A stretch of 64,000 nucleotides of DNA from Mobilicoccus pelagius NBRC 104925 (lineage in GTDB: Bacteria > Actinomycetota > Actinomycetes > Actinomycetales > Dermatophilaceae), in assembly GCF_000247995.1 (NCBI RefSeq), contig NZ_BAFE01000009.1:1-64000 (forward strand), in the 5' to 3' direction. Below, one piece after another: positions 44,141 through 52,540 of the stretch (the stretch's first letter is position 1; every line of letters starts with the position of its first letter). The translations under genes and the position numbers were made by a program. Under the pieces are notes generated by a model. It did not search any database, was not told the DNA's origin, and worked only from the letters and a program-made list of their open reading frames with translations.

Positions 44141-45326
44141 GTTCCGCCCCGCCTCCGAGTTCCCGGCGTATCCCTTCCTCGGGGGGCAGGAGCCACGTCC
44201 CGTCGGCCGCGAGGTCGAGGCGGACGTGGTCGTCGATCCGCAGGGGGGAGGTGACGGACCCCGTGGCGAGGGCGACGCCTGCGTCGGTCTCGAGGACGTA
44301 CTCCCACCGTTCGCCGAGGTAGCGCGCGTCCTGCACGAGGGCGACGGGTCCGCGGACGTCGCGGCGTACACGGGTGGGGGACAGTCGGGTGAGGCGGACG
44401 GCGTGGGGGCGGACGAGGAGGGTGCCGTGTCGTGGACGGGCCGCCCCTGTGGGAAGGGTGCCGGGGGACTCGGAGAGGCCGGTGACGATGTCGCGACGGG
44501 CGACGGGGTGGGCCGGGACGACGTGGTCGGTGCCCCAGAGCCGGATGTGTGCATGGTTCGGCGGGTCGTCCGGGAGGAGCGGGAGCACGTCGACGCCGAG
44601 GAGCCCTGCCGGCCCGGTGAAGTCCGCGACGAAGGCGTCGGTGGGGTGGGTATAGATCTCCTCGGGCGTGCCGACCTGATGGACCCGACCGGCACGGAGC
44701 ACGACGACGAGGTCGGCCGTGGAGAGGGCCTCACCGAGGTCGTGGGTGACGTGGACGACCGTGCCGCCGAGGCGGCGCCGGGTGCGGACGACGAGGTCGA
44801 GGAGTCGGCGTCGCAGCCCGGCCTCGAGTCCGGCGAGGGGCTCGTCGAGGAGGAGGACCGAGGGGCGCAGCACCCAGGCGCGGGCGAGCGCGACCCGGCG
44901 CGCCTGCCCGCCGGAGAGCCGGTGCGGCAGGTGGTCGGCGACGGCCGTGAGTCCGAACTGGAGGATCGCGACGTCGACGCGCTCGCGGCGTTCCCGTTCG
45001 GCGACCCCGTGGAGGAGCAGTCCGTACTCGACGTTCTCCGCGACGGTGCGTTCGGCGAAGAGCGCCTCGCCCTGGAAGACCATCGCCGTCGGTCGTCGGC
45101 CGGGTGGGAGGTGGGTGACGTCGGCGCCGTCGACGATCAGCGAGCCTGCATCCGGGGTGTCGAGACCCGCCAGCGTCCGCAGGAGCGTCGTCTTGCCCGA
45201 CCCCGAGGGGCCGACGACGGCGACGAGGGCGTCACCGGGGAGGTCGAGGTCGATCTCGGTGAGGGCGGGCGAGGCCGTGTCCGGGTGCCGCACCTGGAGG
45301 CCCGTGACGCGCACGTGCCCGGTCAT
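44136..45326 (-). CDS. ABC transporter ATP-binding protein (FbpC/AfuC/PotA-like)
   Basis: A 396-residue ATPase with Walker A GPSGSGKTT (39-47), signature LSGGQARR (137-144), Walker B LLLDEPLAG (D161/E162) and HDLGEAL in the H-loop; the last ~130 residues form a TOBE-type regulatory domain (LLVRPHAVRL). It drives the permease and binding protein encoded upstream. I start at ATG 45326, which overlaps the permease stop (ATGA); GTG 45338 would add MVGP. Confidence 0.87.
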   Translation of the reverse strand: MTGHVRVTGLQVRHPDTASPALTEIDLDLPGDALVAVVGPSGSGKTTLLRTLAGLDTPDAGSLIVDGADVTHLPPGRRPTAMVFQGEALFAERTVAENVEYGLLLHGVAERERRERVDVAILQFGLTAVADHLPHRLSGGQARRVALARAWVLRPSVLLLDEPLAGLEAGLRRRLLDLVVRTRRRLGGTVVHVTHDLGEALSTADLVVVLRAGRVHQVGTPEEIYTHPTDAFVADFTGPAGLLGVDVLPLLPDDPPNHAHIRLWGTDHVVPAHPVARRDIVTGLSESPGTLPTGAARPRHGTLLVRPHAVRLTRLSPTRVRRDVRGPVALVQDARYLGERWEYVLETDAGVALATGSVTSPLRIDDHVRLDLAADGTWLLPPEEGIRRELGGGAER

Positions 45327-47038
45327 CGGCCCCACCACCTGGATTGCAGACCGGCGACGCCGGGAGCGTCCTCGCCCGCGGCCGGGCCCTCGGTCCGTCG
45401 CCCGCCCGACGAGACCATGACAACGACGGCGACGAGCAGACCGAGCACGGTCGCCATGGCGCAGGCCTCGGAGACCCGGCCGTTCTCGGCAGCGGTGACG
45501 AGGTCGACGGGGAGGAGAGGCGTGCGGGTGGTCGAGAGGAGTGCGACCGGCGAGAGCGCGGTGGCCGAGCGGGCGAAGGTCGTCCCCAACTCGGCACCGA
45601 GGACGGGGCGCAGCGCGGGCAGGACGAGGTCACGGCGCACGTCGGCGGCGTCGGCGCCGAGCGTGAGGGCCGCCTGCGCGGGAGCGCGGGGGAGGCGACG
45701 CGATGCGTCGGCCACCGTCGCCGCCGTCGCCGGGAACGACGCCGTCGTGAGGACGGCGACGAGCAGCAGCCACGTCTGTGCCTCACCGACGGCGACGCCG
45801 GGCGGTGCCGCGTGCACGAGCGGCCCGGCGGTGGAGGTGAGGACGACCCAGGCGACGAGGCCGTACACCAGCGGAGGCACGGCCTGCATCGCAGCGGTGA
45901 CGCCGGCGGCGAGAGGCGCGCGGCCGGTCGCGATGCGGCCGCCGACGAGGACGCCGAGGGGGAGCGCGAGCGCGGTGGCGAGGAGGGCGGCGAGCACGGT
46001 GTCGGCGAGAGCGACCCGGAACGGCCCGGTGGTCACCGCGCGAAGGGCGTCGAACGTGGGGCCGCCGGGGTCGAGGGCGCCCACGGCGCCGAGGAGGACG
46101 ACGATCCCGGCGGACGCCACCGCCGCGGCGACGGTCCCTTGGACGGCGACGACGGCGAGAGCTCCTGGCCCGCGGGCGACCGTGCGGCGCCATGGCGTCC
46201 CCGCGGCCACCGGATGCGACCTTCCGCCGATGTGCCGGACGACGAGCGCGACGAGGATGCATGCGAGGGTGAGCGAGACGCCGTGCGTGACGGCCTCGGT
46301 GAGGTCGTTCTCCGCGGTGGCGGCTTCGAAGAGCCGCGTCGCGACGACGACGTAGCCGCCGCCCAGCACGAGGGGGTCGGCGAGGTCGGCGATCGTGTGC
46401 GCGACGACGAGGAGCGCCGCGACGGCGAGAGGGGGGCGGAGTGCCTCGAGCTCCCGGCAGGCGAGGACACCCCGTCCCGCGCCGAGATCCGCGGCGGCCT
46501 CGAAGACGCGGGGATCCTGGCGCGAGATGCCGTGGAGGAGGACGAGATAGGCGTAGGGGAAGGCCGAGAGGGCGGCGGCGACGACGAGACCCGGCGCGCC
46601 GTAGGCGAGCGGGGCGAGCCCGAGGTGGCGGGTGAGGAGGCCGTTGCGCCCCGCCAGTGCGAGGAGGGCGAGCGCGATCGTCGGGGGAGGGAGGAGTAGT
46701 GGCGCGAGGCACAAGGCATGGGCGAGGCCACGCCCTCGGTAGGTGTGGTGGACGCGCGCGTGTGCTGCGGCCCACGCGCCGAGCGTGGTGACGACGGCGG
46801 TCGTGGCCGCGACGACCGTGGTGTTCCGCAGGACGACACCACCCGGCGACGGTGTGAAGGACGCCGCGTCCCCGGCACCGGCCGCACCGGCGGAGAGCGC
46901 GAGCCCCGCCCCCAGCAGGAGGAGGACGGCACCCGCGACGTGGAGCGATGGGCGTGGGGTCCCGGTGCGAGGCCTGCCGAGTCGTCGGCGCGGTCGGCGC
47001 GGTCGGTCGAGGGTGGCACGCCGGGCGGTGGGAGTCAC
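45323..47038 (-). CDS. Fused double-domain ABC permease (FbpB/AfuB/ThiP type)
   Basis: The 571-residue chain contains two permease halves, each with about six helices and an EAA-like loop: ISRQDPRVFEAAADLGAGRG in the first half and ASRRLPRAPAQAALTLGADA in the second. This duplication is typical for ferric-iron, thiamine and hexose-phosphate importers of the AfuB/FbpB group. GTG 47038 overlaps the stop of the binding-protein gene (GTGA). A basic N-terminal stretch ([19 protein letters not shown]) stays in the cytoplasm. Confidence 0.86.
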   Translation of the reverse strand: MTPTARRATLDRPRRPRRRLGRPRTGTPRPSLHVAGAVLLLLGAGLALSAGAAGAGDAASFTPSPGGVVLRNTTVVAATTAVVTTLGAWAAAHARVHHTYRGRGLAHALCLAPLLLPPPTIALALLALAGRNGLLTRHLGLAPLAYGAPGLVVAAALSAFPYAYLVLLHGISRQDPRVFEAAADLGAGRGVLACRELEALRPPLAVAALLVVAHTIADLADPLVLGGGYVVVATRLFEAATAENDLTEAVTHGVSLTLACILVALVVRHIGGRSHPVAAGTPWRRTVARGPGALAVVAVQGTVAAAVASAGIVVLLGAVGALDPGGPTFDALRAVTTGPFRVALADTVLAALLATALALPLGVLVGGRIATGRAPLAAGVTAAMQAVPPLVYGLVAWVVLTSTAGPLVHAAPPGVAVGEAQTWLLLVAVLTTASFPATAATVADASRRLPRAPAQAALTLGADAADVRRDLVLPALRPVLGAELGTTFARSATALSPVALLSTTRTPLLPVDLVTAAENGRVSEACAMATVLGLLVAVVVMVSSGGRRTEGPAAGEDAPGVAGLQSRWWGR

Positions 47039-48123
47039 GGTCGCACCTGTTCCGCGAAACGGGCGACGACCGATTCCGTGGCCGCGGCGTCGGTCGTCGA
47101 GGTGACGAGGAGAGGGACGCCGTCGGGCAGCAGCAGACGCGGATCGACGGGGATGTCGCTGCGGGTCGGGAGTTGGGGCACGTTCTCGGTGCGACCGACG
47201 TCCTGCCCCGCCCGGGAGGCCGCGAAATCGACGTAGGCCGCGGCCCACTCCGGGTGACGCGCGGTGCGGATCCGGGCGACGGCCCCCACCTCCGCGCCCG
47301 TCCCTTCGCGCGGGTAGGTGACGACGAGCCGCCGACCCGCGTTCACCTGTCGAACGCAGTGCTGCGTGAACGTCACGGCGACGGCGGCCTCGCCCCGCGC
47401 CACCACTCCGGCCGGTGCCATGCCGGAACGGGTGTACTGGAGCACCGCCCGGTCGAGACGCCGCAACCACCTGACCGCCGCATCCGCGTCAACCATTCGG
47501 CGGACCTGGACGCCCACGACGGTCGTGCCGGTCCCGGAGGTGCCCGGGTTCGGCATCGACACGCGGCCGTGCAGGCGGGGGTCGAGGAGGTCCTCCCACG
47601 ACTGCGGGGGCGCGAGACCGAGGGAGGCGAGGGCCTCGGGATCCGAGCAGAAACCGAGGTTGCCGTGGTAGACCCCTGTCCACGCACCGTCCGAGGCGCG
47701 GTCCGCAGCAGGAATCGCGGCGGCGTCGCGGACGTCGTGGGGGGCGAGCAGGCCCCGCTGCGCGGCGAGCACGTAGAGCTCGGCGGGCCCGCCGTGCCAC
47801 ACGTCGACGTCCACGGCCTCACCTCGGTCGAGGCGCGCGAGGGCCTCCCGGGAGGAGAGTCGTACGGTCGAGACGGGGATGCCCGTCCGGCGGGTGAACT
47901 CCTCGGCCCACCCACGGCACAGGTCCTCGACGGAGGAGCACACGACCGAGAGGGACTCTTCGCGGTGGACGCCCGCCACGGTCGTCCCGCTCCAGCCGAG
48001 GAGTCCCGCGCACAGGCAGGCGGCGAGCACACCCCGGGGGTGCAGGCGCCGTCGAGTACCGCGGGTGCCCCTCCCTCGAGCGCGTCCCCGTCGCCGTCGC
48101 CGGATGCCTCCCTCCTGGCTCAC
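47035..48123 (-). CDS. ABC transporter substrate-binding protein (AfuA/FbpA/PgtC-like)
   Basis: A 362-residue exported protein with an unusually Arg-rich n-region (residues 8-26) and a hydrophobic core GVLAACLCAGLLGWSG. The mature part has the type-2 binding fold of the ferric/2-aminoethylphosphonate/hexose-phosphate group: LSVVCSSVEDL, DVDVWHGGPAELYVLAAQRGLL, then SMPNPGTSGTGTT. Iron binders of the group use paired Tyr, which I do not see at the expected C-terminal site, and the neighbours handle phosphate esters, so an organophosphate ligand is favoured. It overlaps the regulator stop by GTGA. Confidence 0.8.
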   Translation of the reverse strand: MSQEGGIRRRRRGRARGRGTRGTRRRLHPRGVLAACLCAGLLGWSGTTVAGVHREESLSVVCSSVEDLCRGWAEEFTRRTGIPVSTVRLSSREALARLDRGEAVDVDVWHGGPAELYVLAAQRGLLAPHDVRDAAAIPAADRASDGAWTGVYHGNLGFCSDPEALASLGLAPPQSWEDLLDPRLHGRVSMPNPGTSGTGTTVVGVQVRRMVDADAAVRWLRRLDRAVLQYTRSGMAPAGVVARGEAAVAVTFTQHCVRQVNAGRRLVVTYPREGTGAEVGAVARIRTARHPEWAAAYVDFAASRAGQDVGRTENVPQLPTRSDIPVDPRLLLPDGVPLLVTSTTDAAATESVVARFAEQVRP

Positions 48124-48833
48124 GGACGTTCCTCGTCGAGCCGTGGCATGAGGTAGCCGGTGCCGCGGACGGTGACGATGAGTCTCTCCCCACCCGAACC
48201 GAGGTGTTGCCGGAGGCGGTACACCGTCGTCTTGATCATGTCGCGCCCGCCCGCCGTCTCCGCGGTGAACCAGACCTCGTTGAGGAGGTCACGCCACGTG
48301 ACGACGGAACCCGCATGCCGGGCCAGCACGGTGAGGAGGCGTTGCTCGACGTCGCTGAGGCGCAGCGCCCGCCCCTCCCACGTCGCGGTGCGTGCCGGGA
48401 CGTCGACGACGAGAGGACCGTTGCGGAGCGCCTCGGTCTGCGCCCGGGAACGGGTCCGACGGAGAAGGGCCTGGGCGCGAAGCGCGAGTTCCCGCGGCGA
48501 GAACGGTTTCGTGACGTAGTCGTCGGCACCGGCGAGGAACCCGTCCACGCGGTCGTTCTCGGTGCCCTTGGCCGTGAGCATGAGGACCGGCACATCCGAG
48601 ACGCTCCGGATGCGTCGGCAGAGGTCCTCGCCACTCGCTCCCGGGAGCATGCGGTCGAGCACGACGAGGTCGACGTGTCGGGACGTGAGGACGTGCCAGG
48701 CCGCCTCTGCGCTCCCTGCCGTGACGCAGTCGAAACCCTGTGTCTGCAAAGCGAACTCGACGATCGCGACCATCTGGCGTTCGTCGTCGACGACGAGCGC
48801 AACCGGTGTCGGTTCTCCGGGCATCTCGGTCAT
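48120..48833 (-). CDS. OmpR/PhoB-family response regulator of the organophosphate operon
   Basis: 237 residues: receiver with VVDDE, phosphorylated D60 in LVVLDRMLPG and K of VTKPFSP, then a winged helix (DVEQRLLTVLARHAGSVVTWRDLLNEVW, IKTTVYRLRQHLG, VRGTGYLMP). ATG 48833 overlaps the kinase stop (ATGA). PhoB-type proteins bind direct repeats, and 12-base repeats with GTCACCG lie upstream of this operon and of the GlpT-like gene, so it is the likely activator of both. Confidence 0.88.
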   Translation of the reverse strand: MTEMPGEPTPVALVVDDERQMVAIVEFALQTQGFDCVTAGSAEAAWHVLTSRHVDLVVLDRMLPGASGEDLCRRIRSVSDVPVLMLTAKGTENDRVDGFLAGADDYVTKPFSPRELALRAQALLRRTRSRAQTEALRNGPLVVDVPARTATWEGRALRLSDVEQRLLTVLARHAGSVVTWRDLLNEVWFTAETAGGRDMIKTTVYRLRQHLGSGGERLIVTVRGTGYLMPRLDEERP

Positions 48834-49693
48834 CGACGCGTCTCCTCGCGGACCTCGGCGTCGTTCCCGCCGCGGGCGTCGGGGCGCCTGCAGGGGAGGG
48901 TGACGAAGACGGTCGTGCCGTGTCCGCTCACCGTGTCGACGAGGACCCGGCCGTGGTGCTCCTCGAGGATCGACTCGGTGATCATCATCCCGAGCCCGGT
49001 TCCCGAGCGTGGGCTCGCTCCCACGGCGAACGGTTCGAACATCGAGGCACGTTCCTCCTCGGTCATCCCCGCGCCGTCGTCGTGGACGGCGACGACGGCC
49101 TGCCCCTCGTGGTCCCCGACCTCGACGTGGACGGTCGCGCCGGGGCCGGCGTGGCGTACGGCGTTCGTGACGACGTTGACGAGCGCCTGCCGCAGCAGGC
49201 CGGGGTCCCCGTCGACGAGGACGGGGCGTCCGGCGCCCGCGAGGCGGATCGGGGTGTCGTGGATGCGGCGCAGCTGCTGGACGGTGTCCTGGGCCGTCTG
49301 TCGCAGGTCGACCCGGCTCAGGTCCAGGCGGAAGAGACGGTCGGAGAGGCGCGCCTCGGTGAGCATGTTCTCCGCCATCCCGATGGCCTGATCGGCGTTC
49401 GACGTGATCGTCGTGACGAACTCGCGTTGCATGTCCGTGAGCGGGCCCGGCGTCTCCTCGGCGAGCAGTTCCGCCGCGCCCTTGACGAGGGCGAGAGGGG
49501 TGCGCACCTCGTGGGAGAACACACTCGGACGTTCGAGGCGCGCGGCGAGCAGCTCTCGCGCCTCCTGCGCCTCGCGGTGCGCGAGGGCGACCAGCGCGCG
49601 CTCACGACGCCACGCCAGGGCGCATCCGACCGCGACGAGCAGGGCCGCGGCCGTCACCACCACCGCGGCGGTGAGCAGCGCGGACGAGGTCAT
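48830..49693 (-). CDS. Sensor histidine kinase with a single membrane helix
   Basis: 287 residues. One helix (~5-27) is followed at once by a coiled segment and HisKA with H61 in VFSHEVRTPLAL, then HATPase (QALVNVVTNAVRHAG, VHDDGAGM, GTGLGMMITESI). There is no extracytoplasmic sensor domain, so the signal probably comes through another membrane protein, such as the co-encoded ABC transporter. It is the first gene of the kinase-regulator-binding protein-permease-ATPase operon, every junction of which overlaps by four bases. Confidence 0.87.
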   Translation of the reverse strand: MTSSALLTAAVVVTAAALLVAVGCALAWRRERALVALAHREAQEARELLAARLERPSVFSHEVRTPLALVKGAAELLAEETPGPLTDMQREFVTTITSNADQAIGMAENMLTEARLSDRLFRLDLSRVDLRQTAQDTVQQLRRIHDTPIRLAGAGRPVLVDGDPGLLRQALVNVVTNAVRHAGPGATVHVEVGDHEGQAVVAVHDDGAGMTEEERASMFEPFAVGASPRSGTGLGMMITESILEEHHGRVLVDTVSGHGTTVFVTLPCRRPDARGGNDAEVREETRR

Positions 49694-49734
49694 GGCGCCA
49701 GTGTCTCAGAGGTCCCGCAGGGGATGCCGGGGCC

Positions 49735-49774
49735 GGTGACGGGGCCGGTGACGGGGTCGTTACCTGCTGTCACC
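49735..49774. promoter_or_regulatory. Direct-repeat box between the kinase and phosphodiesterase genes
   Basis: Read leftward, three 12-base units follow each other: GGTAACGACCCC and two copies of GTCACCGGCCCC, preceded by an inverted GGTGAC. The repeats resemble Streptomyces PHO boxes (GTTCACC repeats) in type. It lies ~40 bases before the kinase start and ~90 before the phosphodiesterase start. Confidence 0.6.
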
Positions 49775-49864
49775 GGCGACACCGACGGGGCGGCGCGGAC
49801 ACCGTCGAGACTGACGCCCGCGGCGCCGCACCCGGCGGCGCCCCGCCGACGAAAGGTCGTCACC

Positions 49865-50935
49865 ATGCGCGTGTCCCGCTCCCTCCTGTGGTGTGCCGCA
49901 CCCCTCGCCCTCGCAGTGTCCGGCTGCTCCGGCGCCCCGTCCACCCCCGGTGACGCCCCCACGGACCCGGCCGCAGGTTCCCCCTCCGCGACGTCCTCCG
50001 CCGCGGAGTTCGATCTCCAGGCCCATCGAGGCGGCCGCGGTGAGACGACCGAGGAGTCCCTGGCCGGGTTCGAGAAGAGCATCCGCCTCGGTGTGACGAC
50101 CCTCGAACTCGACGTGGTCCTCACCAAGGACGGCGTGCCCGCCGTCTGGCACGACCCGACCGTCCTCGAGACGAAGTGCTCCGACACCGGGCCCGCGACC
50201 CCGGGAGACCGGCAGTACCCCTACGTCGGCAAGCTCGTCCACGACCTCACGTGGGCGCAGCTGCGCACGCTCGACTGCAGCAAGACGCTCAAGGAGTTCC
50301 CCGACGCCCAGAGCGTGCCGGGCAACAAGATTGCCCGCCTCCGCGACGTCTTCGCCCTCACCGACCGGCTGGGCTCGAAGGCCCGATACAACATCGAGAC
50401 GAAGATCGAGGCCGCCGAACCCGAGAAGTCCGCGACGCCGGAGGACTTCGTCGACGTGATCCTCGCCGAGGTCGACGCGGCACACGTCGCCGACCGGGTC
50501 TCCATCCAGTCCTTCGACTGGCGCTCCCTGCCGCTCGTCAAGAAGAAGAACCCCGCGATCCCCACCGCCCTGCTCTGGGACGAGACGACCTGGCTCGCCG
50601 ATTCGCCGTGGACGGCCGGGGTGAGCGTCGAGTCGGTGAAGGGCGACATCGTCGCCGCCGCGAAGAAGGTCGACGCCGACGTCCTCTCACCCGGGTACTC
50701 CCTGCCCTACGGGCGGCGCCCCGGCGACGCCGACTTCCGCCTCGTCGCCGACAAGGCCTTCGTGGACCGCGCCCACGCCGCCGGGCTCACGGTGGTCCCC
50801 TGGACGGTCAACGACCCCGAGGCGATGAAGGCCCAGATCGACGCCGGCGTCGACGGGATCATCACCGACTATCCCGGCCGACTCCGCACGGTGATGGAGG
50901 AGCGCGGCATGACCGTTCCCCCGCCCGGCCGCTGA
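49865..50935 (+). CDS. glpQ: Glycerophosphodiester phosphodiesterase lipoprotein
   Basis: A 356-residue lipoprotein (lipobox ending SGC, C21) of the GDPD TIM-barrel family. AHRGGRGETTEESLAGFEKSI, LELDVVLTKDG and WHDP carry the catalytic His pair and metal-binding Glu/Asp; IETKIE and VVPWTVNDPEAM complete the barrel, and DGIITDYPGRL is the usual end. It hydrolyses glycerophosphodiesters outside the membrane to glycerol-3-phosphate, which the adjacent transporters could take up. It is divergent from the sensor kinase, across the direct-repeat box. Confidence 0.92.
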   Translation: MRVSRSLLWCAAPLALAVSGCSGAPSTPGDAPTDPAAGSPSATSSAAEFDLQAHRGGRGETTEESLAGFEKSIRLGVTTLELDVVLTKDGVPAVWHDPTVLETKCSDTGPATPGDRQYPYVGKLVHDLTWAQLRTLDCSKTLKEFPDAQSVPGNKIARLRDVFALTDRLGSKARYNIETKIEAAEPEKSATPEDFVDVILAEVDAAHVADRVSIQSFDWRSLPLVKKKNPAIPTALLWDETTWLADSPWTAGVSVESVKGDIVAAAKKVDADVLSPGYSLPYGRRPGDADFRLVADKAFVDRAHAAGLTVVPWTVNDPEAMKAQIDAGVDGIITDYPGRLRTVMEERGMTVPPPGR

Positions 50936-51340
50936 GGGCCCGGGCCCCCGGCCTGCTGCCTCCGTTCCTCGACGGTCGACGACGCCCGTCCCCGGCAGTC
51001 CGGCTCGGGCCACCGATGAGGTGCCACGATCCACGACGGGCACGACGCGCACGACGCGCACGACGGGCACGACAGGCGCGACGGTCACGGCGGACCACCA
51101 CGACGACCCCGCCCCGCCGGGCCCGACGAGGGCCTCGGCGGGGTCGTCCTGGCGGTGGCCGCCCACTCGTAGACTGGCACCTCCCGATCCCGGGACGACC
51201 GTCTCCGGCCGAGACCGCGGCCGAACCCCTGGCGCTCGGCACGAGCCGCCGCCGGGATCGGACGAACCGCGAGGCCGTCGGCCCTGCGGCGTCCGCTCCC
51301 GATCCGATGCCCGATGGGCCTCCCGAGACGAAAGGCGACG
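50936..51340. other. Noncoding stretch between the phosphodiesterase and paaB
   Basis: No supported gene. It contains a 9-base tandem repeat and GC-rich sequence. A rightward promoter for paaB must lie here, but no clear hexamer is seen. Confidence 0.5.
51032..51094. repeat. Tandem 9-base repeat CACGACGSG
   Basis: Five clear units (51032-51076: CACGACGGG, CACGACGCG twice, CACGACGGG, CACGACAGG) fade into two degenerate ones. The period is a multiple of three, but no start or conserved frame supports coding. Confidence 0.75.
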
Positions 51341-51655
51341 ATGTCCGAGGAGATGTCCCACACCGCAGACGTGGCCGGCGCGGCCGCCCCCGAGCCCGTG
51401 TGGCCGTTGTGGGAGGTCTTCGTCCGGGTGCCGCGCAGCCTGTCGCACGTCCACGCCGGGTCGGTGCACGCCCCCGATGACGCGACCGCGCTGCGTCACG
51501 CCCGAGCCCTCTATGCGCCGCGGCAGGACGGGGTCTCGGTGTGGGTCGTCCCCTCCGCCGCGATCACGACCGCCGCCGACGTCGCCGCGCAGGCCACCCA
51601 TCTCCCCGACGCCGCCGCGGCGACCTGGACCCGCGAGGTGCCCCCGTGCCGCTGA
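51341..51655 (+). CDS. paaB: Phenylacetyl-CoA epoxidase subunit PaaB, orphan
   Basis: A 104-residue protein. WPLWEVFVRVPRSLSHVHAG, then DATALRHARALYAPRQDGVSVWVVPSAAI is the complete PaaB fold, which bridges the PaaA/PaaC catalytic core in the ring-1,2-phenylacetyl-CoA epoxidase. GAAAGG lies before the ATG. paaA and paaC are absent on either side, and only a shortened paaE follows, so phenylacetate degradation cannot be complete here. It overlaps the next gene by ten bases. Confidence 0.85.
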   Translation: MSEEMSHTADVAGAAAPEPVWPLWEVFVRVPRSLSHVHAGSVHAPDDATALRHARALYAPRQDGVSVWVVPSAAITTAADVAAQATHLPDAAAATWTREVPPCR

Positions 51656-52482
51656 CCGCCCCTCGGCCCCGGCCCCGGTTCCACCCGCTCACCGTCGTCG
51701 CCGTGCGGCCCCTGACGAAGGACGCCGTCGAGGTCGTCCTCGCCGTCCCCGACGAGCTCGCCCGCGAATTCACCCACACGAGTGGGCAGTACGTCACCGT
51801 CCGCGCCGATATCGACGGGCAGGAGGTCCGCCGCAGCTACTCACTGTGCGCCCCACCCACGCCCGGTGAACTCCACCTCGGCATCAAGCGCGGCCCCGGC
51901 GGCCTCTTCTCCACGTGGGCCCACGAGAACCTCCGCCCCGGGCAGGTCGTCGACGTGATGAGCCCCACCGGCACGTTCACCGCCCGACGCAGTGCACGCG
52001 GAGCGACCCCGTCGGCCCCTCCCGCCCCGGCCGCCGCCACTCCTGGCGCGACGCCCGGCGAACGGCCCGGCCCGTCGCGCTACGTCGCGGTGGCCGCCGG
52101 GTCCGGCATCACCCCGGTCGTCCCGATCGTGCGGTCGGTCCTCGAGGACGACCCGGACGCGCACATCGTCCTCGTCTACGTCAACCGGACGTCTGAGGAC
52201 GTGATGTTCGCCGACGACCTCGCCGACCTCAAGGACCGGTATCCCACGCGCCTCGCGCTCCACCACGTCCTGTCCCGCGAGCCACGGCCCGCTCCGCTGC
52301 ACACCGGACGCCTCGACGCCGAGAAGCTGCACGCGATCCTCGGCACCCTCGTCCGCCCCGACCTCGTGGACGAGTGGTTCCTCTGCGGCCCTGCCGATCT
52401 CGTCCGCCTCGTCCGCGGCGAACTCGCCGCGGCCGGCGTCGACGACGGCGCGATCCGTCACGAACTGTTCACGACCGCCTGA
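51646..52482 (+). CDS. paaE: Truncated PaaE-like reductase lacking the 2Fe-2S domain
   Basis: 278 residues. FAD domain: TSGQYVTVRADIDGQEVRRSYSLCAPP (RxYS motif). NAD domain: VAVAAGSGITPVVPIVRSVL and EWFLCGPADLV. A Pro/Ala-rich insert (SARGATPSAPPAPAAATPG) separates them. The usual PaaE continues with a plant-type ferredoxin domain to ~350-400 residues; this chain stops at RHELFTTA, exactly at the domain border. Electron delivery to an epoxidase would need a separate ferredoxin. It could instead be a stand-alone flavodoxin/ferredoxin reductase. GTG 51646 lies inside the end of paaB. Confidence 0.75.
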   Translation: MPLTAPRPRPRFHPLTVVAVRPLTKDAVEVVLAVPDELAREFTHTSGQYVTVRADIDGQEVRRSYSLCAPPTPGELHLGIKRGPGGLFSTWAHENLRPGQVVDVMSPTGTFTARRSARGATPSAPPAPAAATPGATPGERPGPSRYVAVAAGSGITPVVPIVRSVLEDDPDAHIVLVYVNRTSEDVMFADDLADLKDRYPTRLALHHVLSREPRPAPLHTGRLDAEKLHAILGTLVRPDLVDEWFLCGPADLVRLVRGELAAAGVDDGAIRHELFTTA

Positions 52483-52484
52483 CG

Positions 52485-52540
52485 CCTCGCGGGACGGCGC
52501 GAGGGCTCCCGGTCAACCGTGGGTGAGGCGTCCCGCGAGG
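52485..52540. terminator. Possible hairpin between converging paaE and amidohydrolase genes
   Basis: CCTCGCGGGACG and CGTCCCGCGAGG form a 12-bp stem with a 32-base loop; the right arm is inside the last codons of the amidohydrolase gene. Confidence 0.35.

Noticed and set aside
44136-48123. Annotating the ABC system as a ferric iron importer
   Set aside because: Fold similarity alone would suggest it, but no iron box is present and the neighbours (GDPD, GlpT-like antiporter, shared box) point to phosphate esters.
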